The notes below the pieces were generated by a model. The model ran no database searches. It worked only from the letters and a program-made list of their open reading frames with translations, and had not been told where the DNA came from. From Bradyrhizobium sp. CCBAU 53340 (GTDB lineage: Bacteria > Pseudomonadota > Alphaproteobacteria > Rhizobiales > Xanthobacteraceae): a stretch of DNA of 64,000 nt. This document shows, piece after piece, positions 44,680-52,984 of this stretch; positions within the stretch are counted from its first letter, which is position 1; the number at the start of each line of letters is the position of its first letter. Location of the stretch: assembly GCF_015291645.1 (NCBI RefSeq), contig NZ_CP030055.1, forward strand, positions 2,976,001 through 3,040,000, read 5' to 3'. The position numbers and the translations under genes were made by a program.

Positions 44680-44983
44680 ATGAGGCTCTAACTTCTTTGA
44701 CGCGACCGATCGAGACGGTCGGCTCATCCGCGACGACGTCGCGCAGCGTGGCAAAGAGGCGCCCCATCAGATACGCAGCATTGAGCATTCGCTGTCGTTT
44801 CTGAGGCAGCTGGCGCATAGTCGTCCGCGAGGCGACTGGATCGTGTTCGAGCTCGATCTGATCTCTTACGTTCGCTCGCACGGAGCTCATACGATCGGCG
44901 GCGATCGGAAGGAGCCGGAGCGAGCCGCTCCGTTGACCGAAAGCCCGCGTTCGCCGAGCAGGCTTGCCGCGCGTTCGAGCTAG
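44680..44983 (+). pseudogene. possible frameshifted hypothetical gene
   Basis: ATG 44680, with GGAGG upstream, gives MRL and then an immediate TAA. Removing one base at 44690-44691 restores MRLY followed by FFDATDRDGRLIRDD and a frame open to the TAG at 44983 (about 100 residues). The well-placed start and long restored frame suggest a recently broken gene or a sequencing error. The family is not known to me. Confidence 0.4.
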
Positions 44984-45194
44984 TGGTGGGGGTTCCGTCG
45001 AAAGTCTAACTCTGCTCGCGGCATCAAGATCAGCGTCAGCCCCGCTGAGTTGCAATCCATCCGACCGCGCCAAGCAGTCGCTTTCCAACGTTCTTGCACA
45101 TGTCGAACATTTAATCCCGTCGGTACGACACTTTCGCGCAGCGCCGTTCGTTTTAACTCCAGACAAAGGGCAGGTTAGCCACTGGAGGATTTCA

Positions 45195-46733
45195 ATGAAC
45201 GAACTTGGCAACGCGGGGCAGCCCCGCAAACGGAAGCTATTGGCGACACGGAGTCTGGCGCTCCTTGGGTCGGTCGCCATCATCGGCGGCGCCATGTGGC
45301 TCGCTTATCCGCTGGAATATGGCAATCCCGGCAGCCTGTGGTCGTCCCCGGCCCACGCCGCCGAAGTCAACCAAGGACTCGCAGGCTTCCAAGGACCCCC
45401 AAGCTTCGCTGACTTGGTAGCCAAGGTGAAGCCCGCCGTCATTGCTGTTCGAGTCACGATCGATGAAAGCGCGGATGCCGCAGACACCACACAAGATCAA
45501 ACGACCATTCCACCTCAATTTCAGGGCACGCCCTTCGAGCAGTTCTTCCGTCAGTTCGGCGGACTGCCGCCAGGGGTCCAGCAGCACCAGATGATCACGG
45601 GCCTCGGCTCCGGCTTCTTCATCTCGCCGGACGGCTACGCCGTGACCAACAACCACGTGGTCGACCACGCCAAGACGGTTCAGGTGACGACCGAGGACGG
45701 CAGCAAATACACGGCGAAGGTGATCGGCACCGATCCCAAAACGGACCTCGCGCTGATCAAAGTCCAGGGCAAGTCAGATTTCGCCTATGTCAATTTCGAG
45801 AACGGCGCGCCGCGGGTCGGCGATTGGGTGGTCGCCGTCGGTAATCCTTACGGGCTCGGCGGCACGGTGACCGCCGGTATCATCTCGGCAAACGGACGCG
45901 ACATCGGCTCCGGCGCCTACGACTACCTGCAGATCGATGCGCCCATCAACAAGGGCAACTCGGGCGGTCCGACCTTCGACATGAAGGGCAACGTGATCGG
46001 CATCAACACGGCTATCTACTCCCCGTCAGGGGGCTCCGTAGGCATCGGCTTCGATATCCCCGCCCAGACTGCTAAGTCCGTGATCGCCCAGCTCAAGGAC
46101 AACGGCAAGGTCACGCGTGGCTGGCTTGGCGTGCAGATCCAGCCAGTGACGTCAGGTATCGCCGATAGCCTTGGTCTCAAGAACAACCATGGAGCTCTGG
46201 TCGACGAGGCCCAGGCCGATAGCCCGGCGGCAAAAGCCGGCGTCCAATCGGGCGACGTAATCACGGCCGTGAACGGGCAACCCATCAAGGACTCGCGCGA
46301 ATTGGCCCGCGGTATCGCAGGACTCGCCCCGGGCAGCTCGGTCAAGCTCGATCTGATGCGCAAGGGCGAGAGCAAAACTCTCACGGTCGCGCTCGGCACC
46401 GCGCCCAATACACAGCAGGCGAACGCTGCGGAGCCGCAGCGTAAGCAGGCTCGGGCTGTGCCGCATCTCGGTCTTGCGGTCGCACCGGCGGATGAAGTGG
46501 CCGGCTCTGGAGACAAAGGGGTCGTCGTAACAGCGATCGATCCCGGGGGAGCCGCGGCAGAGCACGGCCTCCAGACCGGCGACGTCATCCTCGATGTGGC
46601 CGGCAACGCAGTCAGCAGCTCGGGTGACGTGCGCAAGGCGCTCTCGGAAGCCAAAGCCGAGGGCAAACGTGACGTGCTGATGAGAGTAAAATCCGCTCAG
46701 GCGATGCGGTTCGTCGCCGTGCCCATCGGCTGA
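45195..46733 (+). CDS. degP: periplasmic serine protease, HtrA/DegP type
   Basis: A 512-residue Do-like protease/chaperone. A membrane anchor or signal is at residues 18-38. The trypsin-like domain (about 70-290) carries the triad H154 (TNNHVV), D184 (DPKTDLAL) and S256 (NKGNSGGPT). Two PDZ domains follow (about 305-395 and 415-512). A GGAGG precedes the ATG. It degrades or refolds misfolded envelope proteins. It fits a stress island with hsp20. The long upstream extension of the frame is not coding. Confidence 0.9.
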   Translation: MNELGNAGQPRKRKLLATRSLALLGSVAIIGGAMWLAYPLEYGNPGSLWSSPAHAAEVNQGLAGFQGPPSFADLVAKVKPAVIAVRVTIDESADAADTTQDQTTIPPQFQGTPFEQFFRQFGGLPPGVQQHQMITGLGSGFFISPDGYAVTNNHVVDHAKTVQVTTEDGSKYTAKVIGTDPKTDLALIKVQGKSDFAYVNFENGAPRVGDWVVAVGNPYGLGGTVTAGIISANGRDIGSGAYDYLQIDAPINKGNSGGPTFDMKGNVIGINTAIYSPSGGSVGIGFDIPAQTAKSVIAQLKDNGKVTRGWLGVQIQPVTSGIADSLGLKNNHGALVDEAQADSPAAKAGVQSGDVITAVNGQPIKDSRELARGIAGLAPGSSVKLDLMRKGESKTLTVALGTAPNTQQANAAEPQRKQARAVPHLGLAVAPADEVAGSGDKGVVVTAIDPGGAAAEHGLQTGDVILDVAGNAVSSSGDVRKALSEAKAEGKRDVLMRVKSAQAMRFVAVPIG

Positions 46734-46746
46734 TCCGCTCCGCGTT

Positions 46747-46821
46747 CCTCTCGCGGTCTATGTCCCGTCCAGCGAGAGGCGACAAGACTCGAAGGGCCGT
46801 TCTCCAGAGGCCCTTCGAGTC
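46747..46821 (+). terminator. tandem hairpins after degP
   Basis: The first hairpin pairs CCTCTCGC (46747-46754) with GCGAGAGG (46772-46779). The second is a perfect 13-bp stem, GACTCGAAGGGCC (46786-46798) with GGCCCTTCGAGTC (46809-46821), and a 10-base loop. Together they form a convincing end to the degP transcript even without a U-run. Confidence 0.7.
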
Positions 46822-47034
46822 GGGAAACTGCAACCACGGATCCCAAAAGTGGCACATCGATGTCCAGGATCGTCGTTTTCTCCGGCAGTTCGATCGTCGC
46901 TGCCCATTGCGCTCGCTCACTTCGCCCCTAATGAACTGGTGCGACTACAAGCTATCCGCGCTTCCTTCCTGTCGGCACTGATGTTTGCGGGAATGCTGGT
47001 TCTTCCGAGTTGCTCGCGCGGTCTCGAAGGACTC

Positions 47035-47112
47035 CGAATGTCCGCTGTTTGGGATTAGAGGACAAGCTGGGCAAGGTCGGGGATGTCTGATCATGACCCC
47101 AAAGCGGACTTG
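47035..47112. repeat. inverted intergenic repeat (TGTCCGCT / AGCGGAC type)
   Basis: A left half GAATGTCCGCTGTTTGGG and a right half CCCCAAAGCGGAC are inverted copies about 40 bases apart. I recall this pair as a common dispersed repeat in Bradyrhizobium genomes, often mis-read as protein tails such as LRMSAFGG; here the neighbouring frame indeed reads LRMSAVW. Confidence 0.45.
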
Positions 47113-47146
47113 CATTGCTGTTCTACCTGGCCGTCTTTTCGACCTT

Positions 47147-47290
47147 TCATTTTTGCAATTGATCGAGCGCCTTCAAGGCAAGGCGAGCATGATCAGCAGC
47201 CTTCTCATTTCCCAATTTTGCAATGTGTTCGAGCGCCCGGACCTAATGTTGAATAGCTGCGGCCCGATCTTCTGCTGTGACATCGATCAA
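47147..47290 (-). pseudogene. small gene interrupted by a stop codon
   Basis: One - strand frame reads IDVTAEDRAAAIQH, then TAG (47245-47243), then VRALEHIAKLGNEKAADHARL and ends LKALDQLQK. The two parts read as one helical protein broken by a single stop. The left boundary is a TTG. The family is unknown. Confidence 0.4.
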
Positions 47291-47513
47291 CGAGCCTCAC
47301 GGCTCGCACATGAGCGAGTGGCTGAGAACGCCCGGGCTACAGCCGCCCGACTAAAGCCTCAAGGCCAAGTTGCGCCGCGCGCGACAATATAGTTCCCGGC
47401 GTTAACCTAAGTTGTCGTATTGGCCCGTTGCCTGCGGCAGTGTGCAGGCATCACCACACGGCCCGTGGCACTTATCGGTGATGAGAGCGGAGCGCTCCCG
47501 CCCAACTGGCGCC

Positions 47514-47765
47514 ATGACCAGGCATCGGCGTCGTTTCAAACAAACCAAATCGCTAGAAGCACGCCTTGCTATGGCGGCTTACCGCCTGCGCGCAAAGGCC
47601 AAGAAAGCTCCTTCAAGCATCGAACGAGAAGCCCTTCTACTTAGAACGCACCAATTCGAAGAAGGCCAACACATTGCGAGCGATATCCATGCCATTCTAA
47701 ACGGCACCAAGCCCGGCGATATCCCGTTTATCAGCCCACGAAATTTGAATTGTATATCAATCTGA
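47514..47765 (+). CDS. small hypothetical protein fused to a transporter-tail relic
   Basis: An 83-residue frame. Residues 1-55 (RRRFKQTKSLEARLA, then LRAKAKKAPSSIEREALLLR) match, from memory, a widespread Bradyrhizobium orphan family of about 65 residues. The end does not: from ILNGTKPGDIPF onward it is the C-terminal motif of an ABC solute-binding protein. Insertion or deletion has joined two unrelated pieces. Whether it is expressed is uncertain. Confidence 0.5.
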   Translation: MTRHRRRFKQTKSLEARLAMAAYRLRAKAKKAPSSIEREALLLRTHQFEEGQHIASDIHAILNGTKPGDIPFISPRNLNCISI

Positions 47766-47810
47766 AGGCCGCAAAGGCACTTTCACTGACCGTGCCCGCG
47801 ACGATGGCGA
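47682..47810 (+). pseudogene. relic of an ABC solute-binding protein C-terminus
   Basis: ILNGTKPGDIPF is followed, after a one-base deletion near 47729, by YQPTKFELYINLKAAKALSL and TVPAT in the next frame. This is the conserved end of the PF04392-type (TrpX-like) solute-binding proteins. Nothing of the N-terminal part is present. Confidence 0.65.
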
Positions 47811-47994
47811 CGATCGAATCTGCTCCTTCGACATTGTTAGAAGCTCGCATCCGATCGCTTCATGTCCAGCACCGCGGCATTGGAGCAACAGTCTCACAGC
47901 ACTTTGCACCAGCGCACGATTGTTAATTTGCATCGTCTGCACGATTCAGGCCTGCTCTCTCTGCAAGCCAAACAGAATATAGGGGAAGGCGAGG

Positions 47995-48255
47995 ATGATC
48001 ATACGGGCGGGGGTCACTGTTGCGTTGTTGCTGATTCCCTTAGGGTCCGAAGCCTTCGCTTCGCGACACCACAGACCCACGTGGCGCATCTCTTGCAGCG
48101 AGGTCAGATACTACGTCGCGAAATATTCGGCGTCAGTGGCTGAGATGTACGCACGTAATAACGGCGCTACCGACGCTCAGATCGAACGAGCACGACGTTG
48201 CTTGGCCTCAAACGAGACTGCGGAAACGGAGCGACGAGGCGCTTATACAGATTAA
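47995..48255 (+). CDS. small secreted hypothetical protein
   Basis: An 86-residue protein with a Sec-type signal (MIIRAGVTVALLLIPLGSEAFA). The mature part has two cysteines, in ISCSEVRYYVAKYSASVAEMY and RARRCL, probably a disulfide, separated by a helical ATDAQIERAR segment. GGGGAAGG precedes the ATG. It resembles small exported orphans common in Bradyrhizobium. Function is unknown. Confidence 0.65.
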   Translation: MIIRAGVTVALLLIPLGSEAFASRHHRPTWRISCSEVRYYVAKYSASVAEMYARNNGATDAQIERARRCLASNETAETERRGAYTD

Positions 48256-48389
48256 GATCGGTACATCGGCTCCTGGTGAACTGGGAAAATGGCTCTCAGC
48301 GCTCCTCGAACACCTACCGTGCCCGCACCTGCTTGGACGTTACCGCGCCGCCCTCTCGAGAGGCGTGGTGCTCGTCCATGCCAGCGATG

Positions 48390-48551
48390 TTAGCTTTGAG
48401 ATTCGTCGAGGTCGGTGAAGACGTCGGCTTGGCGGCGGAGCTCGTTGGTTCGCACACCGCGGCGCTGAACTGCCTCGACCATCGAGCAGAATTCGCGGCA
48501 GTTGTGAACGGCACGGCTTCGTCGATGCGCCCGGGCATCGCAAGGGTTCAC
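48390..48551 (-). CDS. possible small coupled reading frame
   Basis: A 53-residue frame starting at GTG 48551, two bases after the stop of the upstream membrane protein gene. It contains FCSMVEAVQRRGVRTNELRR and ends DVFTDLDESQS. The spacing suggests translational coupling, but there is no known family and the first part looks random. Confidence 0.3.
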   Translation of the reverse strand: MNPCDARAHRRSRAVHNCREFCSMVEAVQRRGVRTNELRRQADVFTDLDESQS

Positions 48552-48553
48552 GC

Positions 48554-49285
48554 TCAGGGCGTCGAGATCAATCCGCGCGCTGTTGCAACTATCCAGCGGT
48601 TGCCCCAACGCACGATAGAGTCGATCCGCCCGATGCCGGCGACCACGTCTCCCCGTGCTGCCATTCGAACTCCAGCTGGCCCTTCGAGCACCGCCGTTCC
48701 GCCGCGAACGTCAAGCACAGCCCAGCCCTCGATAGTCGCCGGCCTTGTGTCGGGGACTGGCAGGAGCGGTCCCGCAGACGCAAGCGATCCCGTCACAGAC
48801 ATGTCCGCGTCAATAACCGAAGAGGCGTTCGAAGCTTCCGCCGATTGCGCCGCACCCGACGCTTTGGCCAGAGTCTTCGGAGCAAGACTCGCGCTGACCG
48901 TCGAAGGCTGCCCTAAAGCAGGTGGCGTCCGCCAACCTGATGCTGATGCTATCTTTCGGGCGCTTTCGACCTTAGCACCGCGCTTTGCGTCCGGCATGCG
49001 GCGCGAAGCCGTTTCTACCTCCGGAATCGAGTTGAAAGCCGAGATGGTTGCAGGACCGTACCAAGCCCCAGCCCACCCCAACCCGAAGCCGCTAGCCAAG
49101 GCGATTAAAACGAGCCGAAAAATAGGTTTTGAGCGATCGCTTTGGCGAAGCAGCGCCAGGACCTCATCTCGATCGGACGTCGAGAAATTCCATCGATCGA
49201 GATTGACGGGCGTCGCAACCTGACAACCGTCGTGGTCCGCGGCTGCTTTGATCCTTACCAAGCTATTGGCATGGTCCAGCTGCAT
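48554..49285 (-). CDS. hypothetical membrane protein with C-terminal periplasmic domain
   Basis: A 243-residue protein. One transmembrane segment lies near residues 52-75 (FRLVLIALASGFGLGWAGAW). A low-complexity Ala/Ser-rich linker follows, and the last 60 residues form a conserved domain (VRGGTAVLEGPAGVRMA, then RIDSIVRWGNRWIVAT). I recall that ending in rhizobial membrane proteins of unknown role. ATG 49285 has AGGGA upstream. Confidence 0.65.
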   Translation of the reverse strand: MQLDHANSLVRIKAAADHDGCQVATPVNLDRWNFSTSDRDEVLALLRQSDRSKPIFRLVLIALASGFGLGWAGAWYGPATISAFNSIPEVETASRRMPDAKRGAKVESARKIASASGWRTPPALGQPSTVSASLAPKTLAKASGAAQSAEASNASSVIDADMSVTGSLASAGPLLPVPDTRPATIEGWAVLDVRGGTAVLEGPAGVRMAARGDVVAGIGRIDSIVRWGNRWIVATARGLISTP

Positions 49286-49570
49286 GCTTGGGTCCCTTGT
49301 GGTTCCCAATGATCATGCCGGGAACTAAACCAACTCTTAACAGCCGACGCCCCTCAGCACGAATAAGTCGGCGATAGGTCGCGCAAGGGTCCAAAGCGAG
49401 ATCTCTAGCGGCCGGCAGGGGGCTCGTCCCTATGACCGTGAGGCTGAATTTGCAACCTTGAGCAGCTGGGACGGCGCTGCATTCGACCCGGATTTCGTCT
49501 TACGAGCACAATGAATCCACTGCATCGCCAGATTTGGGCCGCATGGCGGCCCATGTCGGCGCGAAGGGTC

Positions 49571-49599
49571 ACTCCTGGCGGGAGCGTCACGCCGGGAGT
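49571..49599 (+). promoter_or_regulatory. hairpin that hides the next gene's ribosome site
   Basis: ACTCCTGGCG (49571-49580) pairs over ten bases, with one G-U pair, with CGCCGGGAGT (49590-49599), whose GGGAG is the Shine-Dalgarno of the gene starting at 49605. The arrangement suggests conditional translation, for example a simple thermometer or ligand- or protein-dependent switch. Confidence 0.45.
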
Positions 49600-49604
49600 T
49601 TTCG

Positions 49605-50345
49605 ATGTCCGGTAGTTTGCGATTGTGCTTTGCTAGTTTGGCACTTGTTGAAATCCTTTCGGCGGCGCCCGCATCCTCCAATCCTCTCGCCGACATCTTC
49701 AATTCTGCAGCGTCCCAACCTGCGGCAACCTCTCCACCACAAGCGGAGTGCGTGAGGCGACCCGGCAACTCGCCCCCCGTCGGCCAGCATTGGGTCTATC
49801 GAATGGACGGGCATCGCAAATGCTGGTTCCTGACCGAGGGTATAGCGAAGGTGAAGACGACCTCTCCTCGTCGCGTAGTCAAAAACGCCATCGCCGGTTT
49901 GGATGAGAACCGGACCGCGTCGTCCAGACAAAGCGCGGTCGTTGACGTGCGGGCGAAGTGGCTACGTTCGGCACCACCCGAGCGGTCTCAGCCGCGCCGT
50001 CCGGAAGTCACGCTAGCTGATGCTGCACCCGATCCCGGTGCGACCACCGCTCTGATGTCGGTGACCATCATCGCCGAGCAAAGCCCCCGGCCCACGCTCT
50101 CGGTGTCGAGCCACGATCAAGTCGATGTTGAGCAACTTCTCGCGGCCGCGCCGGCCAACGAAACGCTGACTTCGACCGAACCTCCAACTATGCCGATCGA
50201 CGTGCTTATGCTTACCGAAGAGGCCCGAAACAACGCGCCGAGCCGGACGGCAACTTGGCTAGGCTTATTCCTGGTGATGCTGGGAACGCTCTCTCTCTTG
50301 AGCTCGAGCCGCTCGCTTCGGCACGCGGTCAGATTACACTTCTGA
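49605..50345 (+). CDS. hypothetical exported/membrane protein
   Basis: A 246-residue protein with an N-terminal signal (LRLCFASLALVEILSAAPASS), a small conserved cysteine block (CVRRPGNSPP, then GQHWVYRMDGHRKCWF), a disordered middle and a C-terminal membrane helix (WLGLFLVMLGTLSLLSS). The cysteine block recurs, from memory, in Bradyrhizobium envelope proteins. The Shine-Dalgarno lies in a hairpin. Confidence 0.65.
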   Translation: MSGSLRLCFASLALVEILSAAPASSNPLADIFNSAASQPAATSPPQAECVRRPGNSPPVGQHWVYRMDGHRKCWFLTEGIAKVKTTSPRRVVKNAIAGLDENRTASSRQSAVVDVRAKWLRSAPPERSQPRRPEVTLADAAPDPGATTALMSVTIIAEQSPRPTLSVSSHDQVDVEQLLAAAPANETLTSTEPPTMPIDVLMLTEEARNNAPSRTATWLGLFLVMLGTLSLLSSSRSLRHAVRLHF

Positions 50346-50480
50346 GGCGCACTGCACCGGGCGGGGATTATCGCATGCGCCCGTCGGGATCGAAGGGTTC
50401 CAGGCGCCTATAGCCGAATTGCCACACGTACAAACGTTCCTCGCGTCAGCGCTTACTTTGGCCCAGCCTTAAACGAAGCC

Positions 50481-50645
50481 ATGGCGGTACCGCCAGAGGA
50501 TCGGACTTCCTTCACGCGGTATAAAGTGTTCGTGGTGGACAGCAACGGTCAAGCGATTTGCGCCGCAAAGCTCGACTTCATCGACGAGCAGGCGGCGAGA
50601 CGACGAGCTGAACAAATGTACAGCGAGCACGACGTTGAGCTTTAG
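50481..50645 (+). CDS. small hypothetical protein (DUF6894-like)
   Basis: A 54-residue protein: YKVFVVDSNGQAICAAKLDF, then an acidic helix ending EHDVEL. The pattern of a short beta hairpin with V-D-x-x-G is like DUF6894-type small rhizobial proteins. The ribosome site is poor, so the start is uncertain. Confidence 0.45.
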   Translation: MAVPPEDRTSFTRYKVFVVDSNGQAICAAKLDFIDEQAARRRAEQMYSEHDVEL

Positions 50646-50718
50646 GACAGTGATCGGCTCGTCGCCGTGTTTCTAGGTGCAGCGTAGTAGTGCTGTACTC
50701 TACAAGCCCGTCCAAACC

Positions 50719-50880
50719 TCAGAGGTTGTCGGGCGTCTTTAGTTCACGCCTGATCTGTTCTTCTTTGAGCTGTCGTTCGGCCTCAAGCCAGAACTGATTT
50801 TCTTTGCTCTCTGGTCGTCCTGCTTGCTCCCATAGCTGGTGAGCACGTTCGCGTATCTTTTGCTCTTCTACTTGCGCCAC
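50719..50880 (-). CDS. DUF2934-type small protein
   Basis: A 53-residue protein matching DUF2934: KIRERAHQLWEQAGRPESKE, then FWLEAERQL. I start at GTG 50880 because GGAGG lies seven bases upstream; the longer frame adds unrelated residues. Such proteins are frequent in rhizobial stress or accessory regions. The role is unknown. Confidence 0.75.
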   Translation of the reverse strand: MAQVEEQKIRERAHQLWEQAGRPESKENQFWLEAERQLKEEQIRRELKTPDNL

Positions 50881-50953
50881 TTGAAACCTCCAGACGACGC
50901 GCGATGACCCAGCATCGCTGCGCAGACGCCCGAGTTCACCCCGACCGGCCCCT

Positions 50954-51151
50954 TCAGTGATCCAGCCTAGGTTCGTGTGCCGAGCCTGCAAGGATTGCGT
51001 AAGCTCGCTCCGCCTGCTCCTTGGTCAAATTGGCTGCGATGTCCGTACCAAGTAACGCCGGGCCTCGGCGCTCTCTATCATAAACCATCCAACCAATGCA
51101 TCCCATTCGAATGAGAAATCTGTTCGCTGGTCGCCCAATTTCACTCACCAC
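50954..51151 (-). CDS. small hypothetical protein
   Basis: A 65-residue frame. The part from MGCIGWMVYDRERRGPALL to NLTKEQAERAYAIL looks like a genuine small domain. The start may be GTG 51151 or ATG 51106; neither has a clear ribosome site. It precedes the DUF2934 gene on the same strand. Confidence 0.45.
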   Translation of the reverse strand: MVSEIGRPANRFLIRMGCIGWMVYDRERRGPALLGTDIAANLTKEQAERAYAILAGSAHEPRLDH

Positions 51152-51520
51152 GGCCTCTCAGTGTCTCTTTGACAATCTGACGAGTAGGGCGCGCCCATTC
51201 CTCAGCTGCATTGATCTATGTGAATTTGCTCGGGAAAAATATGTAACTGGAACAGTGCGAAAGCGAACAGAGCAGCGCTTCGGTCTGTGAGTAGCCTAGC
51301 TTTGCTTGGTGCAATTGGCACCAAGCACCTCCAGCGGCCCCGGCCTTACACCCCAAAGCCCCCACCGGGCCGGGGCCGTCCCACCTGTCGTTTTGGTAGC
51401 CGACGATTGAAAGCTGCGCGTCGCCCGATCGAAAGTCGGGGGCCGGACGTCCGCACCGCCGGGTGTTTCCCCGCATCTGTCCCATCACATTGCCCAAGCG
51501 TAAATCGTCAGAAGGGTCCC
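51152..51520. other. gene-free stretch
   Basis: No protein or structured element was recognised. The end contains the ribosome site AGAAGGG of the following gene. Confidence 0.4.
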
Positions 51521-51970
51521 ATGTTCCTTCGTCCGGAACATCCGATCGTCGCTGCGGTTAATTCGGCGAGGAGGCAGTCCCGCATGAGCTTGAGACAATT
51601 GATCGAAGGTCTCGGACCCTATACTTCGCTGTTCCTGCTGGTGCTTCCGACTGCGGCGGTCGAACCGCTGAAGCTTGTCGCTGTGGCGTTGGCAGGCGAG
51701 GGTCATTGGGTCACCGGCACCGCGATGATTGCGGCCTGCTACGCATTTAGTCTCCTGATCGTCGAGCGGCTGTTCGTCATCGTGAAGCCGAAGCTGCTGA
51801 CAATTCGCTGGTTCGCACGTCTCTGGGCAGGATTTGTATTCACCCGGACCGCCGCGTGGGCGTGTCTTAGGCGCTGGTTCGGCTTTCCTCCCGATCGGAA
51901 ATCTTCCGGTGCCGCGCCCTTACGCGAGCGCACCAATTCGGCCACAGAGCGGCGGTTCTTCCAGAGATGA
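51521..51970 (+). CDS. hypothetical inner-membrane protein
   Basis: A 149-residue protein with two membrane segments, at about 33-60 (YTSLFLLVLPTAAVEPLKLVA) and 68-90, followed by a basic C-terminus. The block LPTAAVEPLKLVAVALAGEGHW recurs in rhizobial proteins of unknown function. AGAAGGG precedes ATG 51521. The longer frame upstream has no support. Confidence 0.65.
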   Translation: MFLRPEHPIVAAVNSARRQSRMSLRQLIEGLGPYTSLFLLVLPTAAVEPLKLVAVALAGEGHWVTGTAMIAACYAFSLLIVERLFVIVKPKLLTIRWFARLWAGFVFTRTAAWACLRRWFGFPPDRKSSGAAPLRERTNSATERRFFQR

Positions 51971-52005
51971 GCGGCAAGTCGACGCTGCCGAGACGCCTTT
52001 AACCT

Positions 52006-52944
52006 ATGCTGGCCACGCTCACGGACGCGCCATTCGACGACCCGGAGTGGGTATTCGAAGACAAGTACGACGGCTTTCGGATGGTCTCGGAGATTCGCCA
52101 GGGCAAGGTCGCCCTCTACAGCCGCAACGGCAAGATCATCAGCCGCTCATACGCCGAAGTCGCGAAGGCTCTAGAGGGCGTGAGGGGCGACGCGGTCATC
52201 GACGGCGAGCTTGTTGCCATCGGAAAGGACGGCGTCTCGCGTTTTCAATTACTGCAGAACGCACTGCGTCACGAAGCCAAGCTGCTTTACTGCGTCTTCG
52301 ACCTAATGTTCGCGGACGGCGAGGATCTGCGGAAGCTGCCGTTGGTCGAACGCAAGGAACGGCTCAAGGCCATCCTGCCGGGCCACAAGCTGATCGCACT
52401 CAGCAAACATCGCAAAGGCAGTGGGCGGCAGTTCTTCGCCGAGGCCGAACGCAAGCGCCTCGAAGGTATCATGGCCAAGCGCGCAGACAGCCCGTACGCA
52501 TCGGGCGGACGGACCGCCGACTGGCTGAAGGTGAAGACTGCGCAGCGGCAGGAGGTCGTGATCGCAGGCTTCACCGCGCCTCGCCGCACGCGGCCGTTCT
52601 TCGGTTCGCTTGTTCTGGCGACGCGGGAGGACGGTGCGTGGAGGTACATCGGGCATGTCGGTACCGGTTTCAGCCACCAGACCCTCGAGGAGCTTCACGG
52701 CAAGCTGATGAAGCTGAAGGCCGCGGCCTCGCCTTTCCCCAGCAATGTCAAAGATCAGGCGGTCACGACCTGGGTCCGGCCGTCGTTGGTCGCCGAAGTC
52801 AAGTTCGCCGAGTGGACGAGCAAAGGCGAACTCCGCCAGCCGGTCTATCTCGGCCTCCGTATCGACAAGAGGGCGACCGACGTTGTGCGCGAGCGGCCGC
52901 GGACAAGGAGATATTCCCAAATTAATCGGCGAAAGATCACATAA
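52006..52944 (+). CDS. ATP-dependent DNA ligase, NHEJ (LigD ligase-domain) type
   Basis: A 312-residue ligase with motif I EDKYDGFR (catalytic lysine K20), motif III-IV region VIDGELVAI and LLYCVFDLMF, motif V LEGIMAKRADSPY and DWLKVKT, and an OB-fold domain after residue 185. It lacks polymerase and nuclease domains. In the same frame upstream, STLPRRL, a TAA stop (52000-52002) and then PMLATL shows that an original longer start has been cut off, so translation must begin at ATG 52006. The last dozen residues appear frameshifted. It would seal double-strand breaks with Ku. Confidence 0.8.
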   Translation: MLATLTDAPFDDPEWVFEDKYDGFRMVSEIRQGKVALYSRNGKIISRSYAEVAKALEGVRGDAVIDGELVAIGKDGVSRFQLLQNALRHEAKLLYCVFDLMFADGEDLRKLPLVERKERLKAILPGHKLIALSKHRKGSGRQFFAEAERKRLEGIMAKRADSPYASGGRTADWLKVKTAQRQEVVIAGFTAPRRTRPFFGSLVLATREDGAWRYIGHVGTGFSHQTLEELHGKLMKLKAAASPFPSNVKDQAVTTWVRPSLVAEVKFAEWTSKGELRQPVYLGLRIDKRATDVVRERPRTRRYSQINRRKIT

Positions 52945-52984
52945 ATCAATGTGAAGCCGGGGCTTACATGCGAGTTTTGTGGGT

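Noticed and set aside
46849..47058. A 69-residue frame with a lipobox-like LPSCS
   Set aside because: Its end lies in the dispersed repeat (LRMSAVW) and its start overlaps terminator-proximal DNA; it looks like chance plus repeat.
48198..49223. A 341-residue + strand frame
   Set aside because: It is the antisense of the - strand membrane protein gene at 48554-49285 and has no protein-like features.
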